In this document: positions 1-8,034 of the stretch, piece after piece
Layout of the letters: the number at the start of each line of letters is the position of its first letter
Numbering within the stretch: the first letter of the stretch is position 1
From: Symploca sp. SIO3C6
GTDB taxonomy: Bacteria; Cyanobacteriota; Cyanobacteriia; Cyanobacteriales; Coleofasciculaceae
DNA length: 47,420 nt
Direction of reading: 5' to 3'
Assembly: GCA_010692425.1 (NCBI GenBank)
Contig: JAAHHJ010000042.1
Coordinates: 1-47,420, forward strand
Position numbers and translations under genes: made by a program
The notes under the pieces: model-generated
What the model was told of the DNA's origin: nothing
Seen by the model: the letters and a program-made list of their open reading frames with translations, nothing else
Database searches by the model: none

Positions 1-85
1 TGTTGCCGTGTTTATGACTGCTATTGTACCATTAAATCAGTTGTTTACAAAGTGTTTCGCGCACTTAAAAGTGCTATCGCCACAT

Positions 86-110
86 CCCCCGCTTGAAAGA
101 CGGGGGTTTT
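86..110 (+). terminator. GC hairpin followed by four T
   Basis: The stem CCCCCG/CGGGGG (86-91 with 101-106) encloses the nine-base loop CTTGAAAGA and is followed by TTTT and an A/T-rich stretch. It is shaped like a plus-strand intrinsic terminator for a gene lying to the left of the window. A second small hairpin, GCACTT-AA-AAGTGC (61-74), precedes it. The same stem-loop style with loop CTTTAAAGA occurs at 24575-24595, so it may instead be one member of a dispersed hairpin family, for example IS200/IS605-type ends. No coding sequence can be named in bases 1-196. Confidence 0.45.
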
Positions 111-196
111 GCTCTAAATTTTTATAAAGGTTTGATGAATTCGTCAACAACATCTACTACTGTACTATACAGTATTAGATATTGCTGTATTGCGAG

Positions 197-1372
197 TTAT
201 GAGCGCTTTGTCGATTCATCACCGTAGTTGTTTCCCAATTGTGTGGCGTGAGCAATAGTTCCTCTTTTGTTCTGCTCTCGCTCGATTGCTTCAAACAGAG
301 CCATAAAATTGCCTTCTCCAAAGCCCTTTGCCTGAAAGCGACGCTCAATGAGCTCAAAAAAGAAAGTAGGCTTGCCAAAAATTGGCTGTGTGAAAGTTTG
401 AAGTAACAAGGCTTGGGGAAACTGTTGCTGCCAATCTACTAAAATTTGTCTGGTGGCAATTTGTTCCCATTCTTCTGCTGATAAAGGTAAATTAAAGCTG
501 CCAGACCCTTCCCGCAACTTACTATAGTAGCTCAGAGGAACCTCAATAAAAGGCAAACCTCGACAACGGATTTGGGCGATTGCCTCCACTATATTACTGG
601 TTAATAGAGCAATATGTTGGACTCCTGCTCCACCATTGACATCTATAAATTCCTGAATCTGGGAATTTGTAGATGTCGGCTCATTGATGGGCAACTGCAC
701 CTCACCAGTGGAATCAACCATTACCTGAGAATATAAGCCAGACTGTTGTGTCTCAATAGAAAATATTTGTTGTGGGCAAAATCCCAGCACTTTTTGATAC
801 CAACTTACTGCCCGCCCTAAATCACCGGCAGCAACATTAAGTACCACATGATCAATGCTGGTTAAAATCTTCTGAGTATCTTGTTTTCTGTGGTTTCCTT
901 TTCTACTTAGGGAAGGCAGCTCACTATTAGCAGTTTTTGAGATCCAGTTCAACTGAGTAGGAAAAAAATATTCCTGAGAGATTCCCCCCCGCTCGATGAG
1001 GGTATGAACAAGAGAACCACAGGAGGCAATTGTACCCCACTTGAGCCGCCCCTGTCTTAGAAATCGCTCTTGAGGTGGTTGTACTACTGGTGTTTCTTGA
1101 ACAATCGCTTTCTCTATGAGCACTTCTACATCCTCTACTAGAAAAGCTATATCAGCTACGCCGGGAGGATGCAGATACAAAAACTCAGCAACAGGGCTTT
1201 CTGATTTCAGAGGTGAAGAGATAAGAAAAGTGATTGAGCCACTTGTGACAACTTCTGTGTAGGTGTGATTACTACTGCCACTGGTGAACCGTTGAAAGCC
1301 AAGAGTGTGCACTAACCAATCACAAAAAACTGCGGCATCTTCAACATAGAAGTGAACATGATCAATTTTCAC
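197..1372 (-). CDS. hppD: 4-hydroxyphenylpyruvate dioxygenase (VOC fold)
   Basis: The enzyme converts 4-hydroxyphenylpyruvate to homogentisate with O2 and non-haem Fe(II); in cyanobacteria homogentisate feeds tocopherol synthesis. The 391 residues form two VOC halves (about 1-130 and 170-370). The three iron ligands of the family are visible as H175 (SIDHVVLNV), H253 (GAGVQHIAL) and E340 (FFFELIERR). The C-terminal signature FGEGNFMALFEAIE, which closes the active site in this family, is present at about 351-364. The length is normal, with about 20 extra polar residues after the last helix. Hydroxymandelate synthase has the same fold and iron ligands, so HPPD is favoured but not proven. The next gene upstream on the same strand is a D-2-hydroxyacid dehydrogenase, separated by 340 bp with a strong hairpin, so the two are probably not one transcript. 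Confidence 0.88.
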   Translation of the reverse strand: MKIDHVHFYVEDAAVFCDWLVHTLGFQRFTSGSSNHTYTEVVTSGSITFLISSPLKSESPVAEFLYLHPPGVADIAFLVEDVEVLIEKAIVQETPVVQPPQERFLRQGRLKWGTIASCGSLVHTLIERGGISQEYFFPTQLNWISKTANSELPSLSRKGNHRKQDTQKILTSIDHVVLNVAAGDLGRAVSWYQKVLGFCPQQIFSIETQQSGLYSQVMVDSTGEVQLPINEPTSTNSQIQEFIDVNGGAGVQHIALLTSNIVEAIAQIRCRGLPFIEVPLSYYSKLREGSGSFNLPLSAEEWEQIATRQILVDWQQQFPQALLLQTFTQPIFGKPTFFFELIERRFQAKGFGEGNFMALFEAIEREQNKRGTIAHATQLGNNYGDESTKRS

Positions 1373-1597
1373 GGTAAGAATTCGGTTCCAAGAGATGATA
1401 CTATTTTTTATTTTGCTCTTTTCCTCAGAAAAAATTGAAAACTTACTTAATTCATCTCAGTGTTTTTTAATTTACTATTAATTTTTTCTTCTATCAATAA
1501 GGTCAAAATTTATATGGTTTGAGTCAACCTGCATTACAACTAGGTAATAGTTAAATGTCAACTTTAATTGAGTGGCACCAGTATAATATAATTCAAT

Positions 1598-1630
1598 CAG
1601 CAGCTGTGCATCAAAAATACACAGCTGCTG
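1598..1630 (-). terminator. Perfect 11-bp hairpin downstream of the dehydrogenase
   Basis: CAGCAGCTGTG (1598-1608) and CACAGCTGCTG (1620-1630) pair perfectly around an 11-base A/T-rich loop. On the minus strand it lies about 85-115 bases past the stop of the dehydrogenase and is followed by an A/T-rich run without a clean U tract, so terminator is the likeliest role. The rest of 1373-1712 is A/T-rich and should contain the dioxygenase promoter, but I see no clear motif. Confidence 0.45.
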
Positions 1631-1712
1631 GTAATAATCAACAGTTAATAGTCAAGACTTTTGGTTAGATACTATGGCAGTAAAGTTCATTATATAGTTA
1701 GTTCTCTAGGGC

Positions 1713-2657
1713 TTAAGTTACTATGTTAATCGGATTTAGACCTTGCAGAACACGCAACGCATTACTGGCAACATTATGACGTTGTTCCACTGAACTTTGT
1801 TGAGAATAAAATGCCACATGGGGATTGATAATCAAGCGACCAGCTATCCAAGATTCTCCTCTGCGCCATGCCTGAATCAATCGGTGTTCTCCTGGTGGTT
1901 CTAGTGGCAACACATCTAATGCTACTACGTTAAGATGATTTTCCCGAAGTGCTGATTCGATTACATCTAAATTAGCGATTAACTTACCCCGTGCGGTATT
2001 GATTAGCGACGAACCTTGTTTCATTTTTAGAACAAAATTTTGGTCTACCATCCCTTGTGTGTTATTCGTTAATGGACAATGCAATGAAACGACATCACTA
2101 GTTGCTAAAAAAGTTTCTAAGTCCGATACACATTTTGAACCCAAAAAACAGTCATCGCCACTTTTAGAATAAGGATCATAGTATTGAGTGTCAAAGCCTA
2201 GAAGCTTACAACGATTGAGGGTCAAGCCACCAATTCGACCAACACCAATAAACCCTATCATTTGTGTAGATCCTCGGTGAATATAAGATAAAATATTCTC
2301 TTGCCAACCTTGTTTAAAATTACGCGCTAGGTAATCATATCGGCTTATTCCACGAGTAGCGTTCAGAATCATAGCTACTGCAGAAGTACTAACTTCTTCT
2401 GTACAGTAATCAGGGGTGTTACATACCTTAATGCCACGCGCACGACATGCATCTAAATCAATATTATCGAATCCCACTCCGTAACGAATGATTGCTTTCA
2501 AATTGGGAAACTTACTTAAGTAATTGGCATCTACAAACTCATGCCAAACAAGTAAAACGACCACATCTGGGCTAGGCTGCAGAGTTAAATTTTCTTTAAG
2601 AAACTTTCTCTCAATAACAGGGTCATTGATGCGATCAGTTATATAGACTTTACTCAT
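1713..2657 (-). CDS. CtBP-like NAD-dependent D-2-hydroxyacid dehydrogenase
   Basis: A 314-residue member of the D-isomer 2-hydroxyacid dehydrogenase family, which interconverts 2-oxoacids and D-2-hydroxyacids with NAD(P)H. The dinucleotide motif GVGRIG is at 138-143, and the catalytic triad of the family is complete: R223 (NTARG), E253 (PLEP) and H280 (NPHVAF). The NPHVAFYS segment resembles the TPHxAWYS of C-terminal-binding-protein relatives rather than classical SerA, and there is no ACT domain. The substrate cannot be read from sequence. Two contextual hints are the neighbouring dioxygenase, which uses the 2-oxoacid 4-hydroxyphenylpyruvate, and the divergent YdiJ homologue, which oxidises D-2-hydroxyglutarate. 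The start ATG gives a normal length for the family. Confidence 0.85.
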   Translation of the reverse strand: MSKVYITDRINDPVIERKFLKENLTLQPSPDVVVLLVWHEFVDANYLSKFPNLKAIIRYGVGFDNIDLDACRARGIKVCNTPDYCTEEVSTSAVAMILNATRGISRYDYLARNFKQGWQENILSYIHRGSTQMIGFIGVGRIGGLTLNRCKLLGFDTQYYDPYSKSGDDCFLGSKCVSDLETFLATSDVVSLHCPLTNNTQGMVDQNFVLKMKQGSSLINTARGKLIANLDVIESALRENHLNVVALDVLPLEPPGEHRLIQAWRRGESWIAGRLIINPHVAFYSQQSSVEQRHNVASNALRVLQGLNPINIVT

Positions 2658-3407
2658 CTTACTATCCGTCTCAACTACCTTACTATCTTTTTACTTATTT
2701 ACTTCTAGCAGCTTATCTAAAACAAGGTAAAAATTATAGTTTATTATTTAACTTACATTACACATTATCACTGTTTAATAAGATTCAATCAAGTTAAGAT
2801 TAAGAAGTTAATAAAAATCTTAAGTTTTTATTAAAAGTAATTATTAAAATGAAAGTGGGTCGTCATTTTGCTAAAAATTAAGCAGTTATTGGAGTTCGGA
2901 TAAAGTATCCAGTGGAATCTGAGCTGTGATTGCCAACTAACGGGACTTAGACAACAGTAAGGCAGAAGCCTCGGAGGCTCCGAGCAGAAGGAATAAGAGT
3001 TTGGGGCATTAACCAGTATCAAATAAGTATAGCGTTTCTAAAATTGATGATGTACACTACTTGGGCTTTAGGAACTCTTAACGGGGAACAGGTAAAAAAA
3101 TGAAGTGTATCTTACTAAGAAAGAGAATTGCTATATATAATTTAAATGCGTAACAGCTTAAAACTAAAATGGCTTCAAACCAATATAGAGAAAGACTTTT
3201 AGCTCGAATGAGGATGAGTCCACTATATATAAGGGTTTCAGACATTTTGAGGTCATCGACCTCTTTGGCTTACTCAGAGTGGTTTTCAGAGCTTTTAGGG
3301 GCTAGAAAATTTCTAAGTCCTACTCATCTGCTCTCCCCACTCCTGTTTTCATTCACCCAGGGTTATATATAATTAAACCTGCCTAAAGTATACTGAGTAC
3401 CCTTTTT
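2658..3407. other. Intergenic region with repeats and a weak small ORF
   Basis: This A/T-rich 750-bp divergent spacer must hold the promoters of the dehydrogenase and of the YdiJ homologue. At about 2968-2995 there is a repeat-like patch in which GGCAGAAG-type units flank the palindrome CTCGGAG-G-CTCCGAG. A second hairpin, GAGGTC-ATC-GACCTC, lies at about 3249-3263. An open frame at 3169-3372 (67 codons, plus) begins at an ATG without a Shine-Dalgarno sequence, matches nothing I recognise, and overlaps that hairpin. The 9-base TATATATAA near 3222 recurs inverted near 3363, so the stretch between could be a small mobile remnant. I do not call a gene here. Confidence 0.4.
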
Positions 3408-6400
3408 ATGATTCCTAGATTAAATTTTAAGAACCAACAAAAATCAAAACCAGAGGTATCTATTTTCTTAGAAGAGTTAACTAAAACAGCCTTTTCAGGA
3501 GAAATTCGCTCCGATTTTGGCAGTCGATTAATTACTTCAACCGATAACAGTATTTATCAGATTTTACCTCAAGCAGTAGTCTTTCCACGGATTAGTGAAG
3601 ACTTGGTTCATCTATTTAAATTGGCTAACCAAGAAGAATTTAGAACCATTACCTTTTCTCCTCGAGGTGGAGGAACAGGAACTAATGGCCAATCTCTCTC
3701 TACAGGCATTATAGTTGATTGTTCTAAGTACATGAATCAGATTTTAGAATTGAACTTAGAAGCAGGTTGGGTGCGAGTTCAACCAGGTGTTGTTTTAGAC
3801 CAACTAAATGCTTATTTAAAGCCTTACGGAGTATTTTTTGCCCCTACAGTTGCTCCCAGCAATCGTGCCACGATTGGAGGGATGATTAATACTGATGCCT
3901 GTGGTAAAGGCTCGCGGATTTATGGACGAACCAGTAACCATATCTTGGAATTGGCTTGGGTTTTATCGAATGGCACAGTGGGGAACTCACATACTATTAA
4001 TAAAACTACCTTAGCTGAACTAAAGCAACATTCAGGTCGTTTGGGAAAAATTTATCGTCAAGTTGAGGAAATTGTCAGCTCTAAATGGGAACTTATTGAA
4101 CAGACATTCCCGAAAATACCTCGATTTATGACTGGTTACAATTTGGCAAAAGTCTATTCTCCAGCAGAGAATAACTTCAATCTTAACTGGATTCTGGCTG
4201 GCTCAGAAGGAACATTAGCATTCATTAGTGAAGCGAAATTAAAGTTAACCCCAATTCCAAAATACAAACAATTGTTGGTAATTCACTACTCCTGTTTTGA
4301 TCATGCTCTCAAGGCAGCTCAAACTCTTCTAGAATTGCAACCAGAAGCTATAGAAACTATTGATGAAAAGATATTAGAACTCGCCAAGCAGGATGAAATT
4401 TATGAGTACGTTAAAGAATTTATTGCTGATGCCCAGGTAATCAATTTAGTGGAATTTGCTGTAGATGATCTTGAAGATTTTCAACAAAAAATTAGTAAAA
4501 TTTGCCATTTGATTGAGTCTAAAAAAAATCAACCCCAACAAGCAACTGGTTATTATTTAGCGAAGAATGGAGAAGAAGCAGCCAGTCTCTGGGAGTTGCG
4601 AAAAAAGGGAGTCGGGTTACTAGAAAATAAAAAAGGAAAGCGCAAACCTATTGCCTTTATTGAGGATACTGTAGTACCACCATCACACTTATTCAGCTAT
4701 ATCCGTGAATTTAAAACTCTGCTCTCAAACTATCAGTTAGACTACGCAATGTTTGGTCATGTAGACGTGGGTTGTGTACACATTAGACCAGCTTTAGATA
4801 TGAAAATACCCACAGACGAATTATTAATTCGGGAGTTATCAGATCAAGTTGTAGCACTAGTTAAAAAATACGGTGGTGTGATGTGGGGGGAACATGGTAA
4901 AGGATTTCGTAGTGAATATACCCCGGTTTTTTTTGGAGAAGAATTATATGAGGATTTGCGAAAAATTAAGGCTGCTTTTGACCCAGATAATAGATTAAAT
5001 CCTGGTAAAATTGTCACACCCTTTGGTGCATCGACAGAGGTTGTGTCAGTTGAAGCTCCTTTAAAGGGTCATTTTGACCGACAAGTTTCGGCTACAGTGC
5101 GATCGCAATATGAGGTAGCATTCAGTTGTAATGGTAATGGTGCGTGTTTTAACTTTAATCCGGATCAGGTAATGTGTCCTTCCTATAAAGGAATGCGCGA
5201 TCGCATTCATTCCCCTAAAGGTCGTGCTAGTCTCTTGAGAGAATGGTTACGACAATTAGAAGTAGCCAAAGTTGAAAACTTAGGACAATCAGGCACTCTT
5301 CCCGTAAAAGCCTGGAATACACTAACTAAAGCCTGGGGCATTTATGACTATTCCCATGAAGTTTATTGGGGCATGCAGGGCTGTCTCTCCTGTAAAGCTT
5401 GTGCCACTCAATGCCCTATTCACGTTGACATCCCTAACTTAAAAGCGAAATTTTTAGAACTTTACTATACCCGTTATCTTAGACCTTGGCGCAATTACTT
5501 GATGGGTAATATTGAAACCCTAGCAACTTGGCAAATTCAAGCACCAATGTTGGTAAATACTCTAACTCAAAACCCGATAACAGAATGGGCAATCAAGCAG
5601 TTTCTGGGACTAGTTGATCCACCTGTAGTAAGTAATTTAACCCTAAAGCAAGGATTAGCAGCCAGAGGTATCCCCAAATTTGACTTAGGGGAATTATCGG
5701 CATTAAGTACTCTGCAACGGGAAAACAGTATTATTTTACTTCAGGATACCTTTACCAGTTGCTATGAATCTCAATTGGTTCTCGATACCTATGATTTACT
5801 GCGCCAACTTGGATACACTGTTTACATACCGCCATTGTTTGCCAGTGGTAAGCCTCTACATGTCCTCGGCTTCCTTAAACAATTCCAAGTTATCGCCAAA
5901 AAAAATACTGAATATCTCCAACAGCTAGGGCGCTTAGAAATTCCAATCATCGGTATTGAACCTAGTATTGTCCTAACTTATCGAGATGAATATAACAAAA
6001 TTATCGAAACGACAGAACCGTTACCAAGAGTTCAGTTGATACAAGAATTCCTAGTAACACAGCGCCAGAACTTGCAACAGTTTACTACTTCTCAACCATA
6101 TTACTTATTAGGTCACTGTACAGAAAAAACAGCTGCTGTGGCATCTCAACAACAATGGCAGCAGGTTTTTCAGGCTGCTGGCATTCCTTTAAATCTGATG
6201 GCAACAGGTTGCTGTGGCATGGCAGGAATTTACGGTCATGAAGCTCAACATTATGCCTCCTCCCAAGGGATTTATCAAATGAGTTGGGGGCGACACTTAC
6301 CCTCAAAAATGGAGGAGAGAAAATACTTTTTAGCTACTGGTTATTCTTGTCGTTCTCAAGTCAAACGATTGGATGGATGGACGCCCTTACATCCAGTACA

Positions 6401-6440
6401 AGCCTTGTTGAGGAATATATCAAGTAGTAAAATTCACTAG
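3408..6440 (+). CDS. ydiJ: D-2-hydroxyglutarate dehydrogenase, YdiJ type (FAD + Fe-S)
   Basis: A 1010-residue protein colinear with Escherichia coli YdiJ (about 1018 residues), which oxidises D-2-hydroxyglutarate to 2-oxoglutarate. The N-terminal FAD_binding_4 domain carries PRGGGTGTNGQ at 86-96. The FAD-oxidase C domain includes MFGHVDVGCVHIRP and GEHGKGFRSEY. Next come a C-rich segment CNGNGAC...CPSY (about 573-590) and a bipartite 4Fe-4S motif CLSCKACATQCP (about 661-672). Near the end is the CCG-like motif ATGCCGMAG (about 933-941). All expected blocks are intact. It is transcribed away from the D-2-hydroxyacid dehydrogenase, which is compatible with one enzyme making and the other removing a D-2-hydroxyacid. 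The start ATG aligns with the YdiJ start, although its ribosome-binding site is weak. Confidence 0.9.
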   Translation: MIPRLNFKNQQKSKPEVSIFLEELTKTAFSGEIRSDFGSRLITSTDNSIYQILPQAVVFPRISEDLVHLFKLANQEEFRTITFSPRGGGTGTNGQSLSTGIIVDCSKYMNQILELNLEAGWVRVQPGVVLDQLNAYLKPYGVFFAPTVAPSNRATIGGMINTDACGKGSRIYGRTSNHILELAWVLSNGTVGNSHTINKTTLAELKQHSGRLGKIYRQVEEIVSSKWELIEQTFPKIPRFMTGYNLAKVYSPAENNFNLNWILAGSEGTLAFISEAKLKLTPIPKYKQLLVIHYSCFDHALKAAQTLLELQPEAIETIDEKILELAKQDEIYEYVKEFIADAQVINLVEFAVDDLEDFQQKISKICHLIESKKNQPQQATGYYLAKNGEEAASLWELRKKGVGLLENKKGKRKPIAFIEDTVVPPSHLFSYIREFKTLLSNYQLDYAMFGHVDVGCVHIRPALDMKIPTDELLIRELSDQVVALVKKYGGVMWGEHGKGFRSEYTPVFFGEELYEDLRKIKAAFDPDNRLNPGKIVTPFGASTEVVSVEAPLKGHFDRQVSATVRSQYEVAFSCNGNGACFNFNPDQVMCPSYKGMRDRIHSPKGRASLLREWLRQLEVAKVENLGQSGTLPVKAWNTLTKAWGIYDYSHEVYWGMQGCLSCKACATQCPIHVDIPNLKAKFLELYYTRYLRPWRNYLMGNIETLATWQIQAPMLVNTLTQNPITEWAIKQFLGLVDPPVVSNLTLKQGLAARGIPKFDLGELSALSTLQRENSIILLQDTFTSCYESQLVLDTYDLLRQLGYTVYIPPLFASGKPLHVLGFLKQFQVIAKKNTEYLQQLGRLEIPIIGIEPSIVLTYRDEYNKIIETTEPLPRVQLIQEFLVTQRQNLQQFTTSQPYYLLGHCTEKTAAVASQQQWQQVFQAAGIPLNLMATGCCGMAGIYGHEAQHYASSQGIYQMSWGRHLPSKMEERKYFLATGYSCRSQVKRLDGWTPLHPVQALLRNISSSKIH

Positions 6441-6484
6441 CTTATGACTGAAGTTGCCCTATTGATAGAACTGCCACATGGATC

Positions 6485-6595
6485 ATATAGCGCTACGCGC
6501 AAGGCTCCAGGGCAGAGGGCTCCAAGGCAGAAGGGGTGAATTTGACAAAGTTTTAGCGATTTAGCTTGTCCTAACCTTAATACGTACTGCTATAA
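6485..6595 (+). repeat. Dispersed repeat, copy A
   Basis: The segment begins with the hairpin-forming GCGCTACGCGC, continues with GGCAGAGGGC/GGCAGAAGG heptamer-like units, then runs through TTTAGCGATTTAGCTTGTCC to TACGTACTGCTATA. The same series appears in reverse complement at about 16852-16953, with more heptamer units in that copy. Copy A lies just downstream of ydiJ. It contains no coding sequence and may act only as 3' untranslated sequence. Confidence 0.8.
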
Positions 6596-6657
6596 CAACT
6601 AATAGGGATTGTTAATAATACAAAAAATCCTCGTAACTTTATCCATTAATTAATCAA

Positions 6658-7305
6658 ATGAATACACTCCCAACTAGAATTAAAATCATCAGCGATACTT
6701 GGATAACCGCTACTTGGGATGAATATATTCAAGCCACCGAAAACCCTGACTATGACAAAGCAAAATTCTATTACAACAACGGAAAATTGAGAATTGAAAT
6801 GTCACCTTTGGGAAATGATCATGCCAGTGACCACTCAATTATTACCTATGCCCTTAACCTCTATGCCACTGTCAAAGAAATTAATCTAAACGGCAAAGAC
6901 AACTGTACTTACCGGAAAACTGGTTATCAAGATGCTCAACCAGACTTATCTTACTACATTGGAGAAAAAGTTGATGCTATTCCCTATGGAACATCAATTA
7001 TCAAACTTGATAACTTTCCTCCTCCCACCTTAGTCATCGAAATTGCTAACACTTCCCTAGCTGATGATAAAGGAGAAAAACGACTTCTTTATGAAAATTT
7101 AGAAGTCCAAGAATATTGGATTGTTGATGTCCAAGACATTGAAATTATCGCCTTTGCCGTCGAAAATGAAGGAAGCCGCAGAATTAGATCATCCCAAGTT
7201 TTACCAAAATTGAAAATTTCTTTATTAGAAGAGGCTCTCAGACGCACTCGTAAAACTAATCATAGTAAAGTTGGAGCTTGGTTATTAGAACAATTTCAGC
7301 AGTAA
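6658..7305 (+). CDS. Uma2 family (DUF820) putative endonuclease
   Basis: 215 residues with the Uma2 pattern: an early WDEY helix, then PD-(D/E)xK-like elements D96 (DAQPDLSYY), E128 (PTLVIEIANTS), and the D..K..LYE segment followed by VQEYWIVDV. Uma2 proteins are very numerous in cyanobacteria. The fold is that of PD-(D/E)xK nucleases, but in vivo roles are mostly unknown and they are often linked to mobile DNA. The stretch after DVQDIEIIAF is typical. No partner gene or toxin-antitoxin layout is visible; a 197-bp gap separates it from the next small gene. Confidence 0.85.
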   Translation: MNTLPTRIKIISDTWITATWDEYIQATENPDYDKAKFYYNNGKLRIEMSPLGNDHASDHSIITYALNLYATVKEINLNGKDNCTYRKTGYQDAQPDLSYYIGEKVDAIPYGTSIIKLDNFPPPTLVIEIANTSLADDKGEKRLLYENLEVQEYWIVDVQDIEIIAFAVENEGSRRIRSSQVLPKLKISLLEEALRRTRKTNHSKVGAWLLEQFQQ

Positions 7306-7501
7306 TCAGAATTTTGATGACTACTATAATCACCCACAGTACCATTTACGAAAGTTTGAGCCATCACTTACACACCTACAGCCAACCTAATCTGGTTTTG
7401 CCTTGATAGCTCATTTTAGCCACCAACAGTTTGATTAGTTGCTCAAAATGGTGAATAATATGCAGGTACTAGACTGTAAACAAAAATAAACACTGCTACA
7501 A

Positions 7502-7927
7502 ATGACAAATCTTAGCAAAAGTGAAAAACTCAAGCAAATACAACAAGTCTATAAAAATAGTGATAATTGGATTGCCTATGAGTTGTGTAGAGTCTTTGAA
7601 CAAGTCTGGCAAGTTGCCCCAGATGAGTCGGCATTAGCCATATCCAATAAAATTATGTCAAAAGACATCTCTTATTTTATGTTCGTCTTTGATTTAGACA
7701 CAGACAAAGATTATCGCGAGCAGCTAAAACAAGTGAGCAACCAACCCTTTAGAAGTCGTCGAGAATGGCGTCAGAAACTAGAAGAATTAGAAGGAAAACA
7801 AAAGCAGGAAGCTGAAGAAGAAGAAGTAAAAGAAAACTTGATACACTTGTTGAGTTCTCCCAGCAGTGATACTGATAGCCAGATTAGAGAATCTTTATTA
7901 GAGATAGTAAAAGCTTGTATTTGCTAA
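7502..7927 (+). CDS. Hypothetical protein, charged, helical
   Basis: A 141-residue protein I do not recognise. It begins with a Lys/Gln-rich helix (LSKSEKLKQIQQVYKNSDNW), has a central aromatic segment (SYFMFVFDLDTDKDYREQ), an Arg/Glu-rich helix with a run of acidic residues (EEEEVKEN, about 107-114), and ends in CIC. There is no signal peptide or membrane segment. The codon use looks ordinary for the window and the frame is open from an ATG, so it is probably a real gene. It converges with susA. Confidence 0.6.
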   Translation: MTNLSKSEKLKQIQQVYKNSDNWIAYELCRVFEQVWQVAPDESALAISNKIMSKDISYFMFVFDLDTDKDYREQLKQVSNQPFRSRREWRQKLEELEGKQKQEAEEEEVKENLIHLLSSPSSDTDSQIRESLLEIVKACIC

Positions 7928-7974
7928 AACTAGACCATAACCACAGTTAGTATAGATGAGCAATCACCAACAGC

Positions 7975-8000
7975 CGGGATTGCCAAATCCTGCAATCCCG
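7975..8000. terminator. Bidirectional hairpin between convergent genes
   Basis: CGGGATTG (7975-7982) pairs with CAATCCCG (7993-8000) around a 10-base loop, and outer CAG/CTG can extend the stem past one mismatch. It lies between the end of the 141-residue gene and the end of susA and could terminate either; there is no long T tract. Confidence 0.5.
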
Positions 8001-8034
8001 ACTGCTATTTGAATTGTGCTGCCAATCGATTAGC

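Noticed and set aside
3169-3372. 67-codon ORF upstream of ydiJ
   Set aside because: No Shine-Dalgarno, no family, and it overlaps a hairpin; too weak to call as a gene.
6658-7927. Toxin-antitoxin or defence pair made of the Uma2 protein and the 141-residue orphan
   Set aside because: The genes are 197 bp apart, not overlapping, and neither shows toxin or antitoxin motifs.
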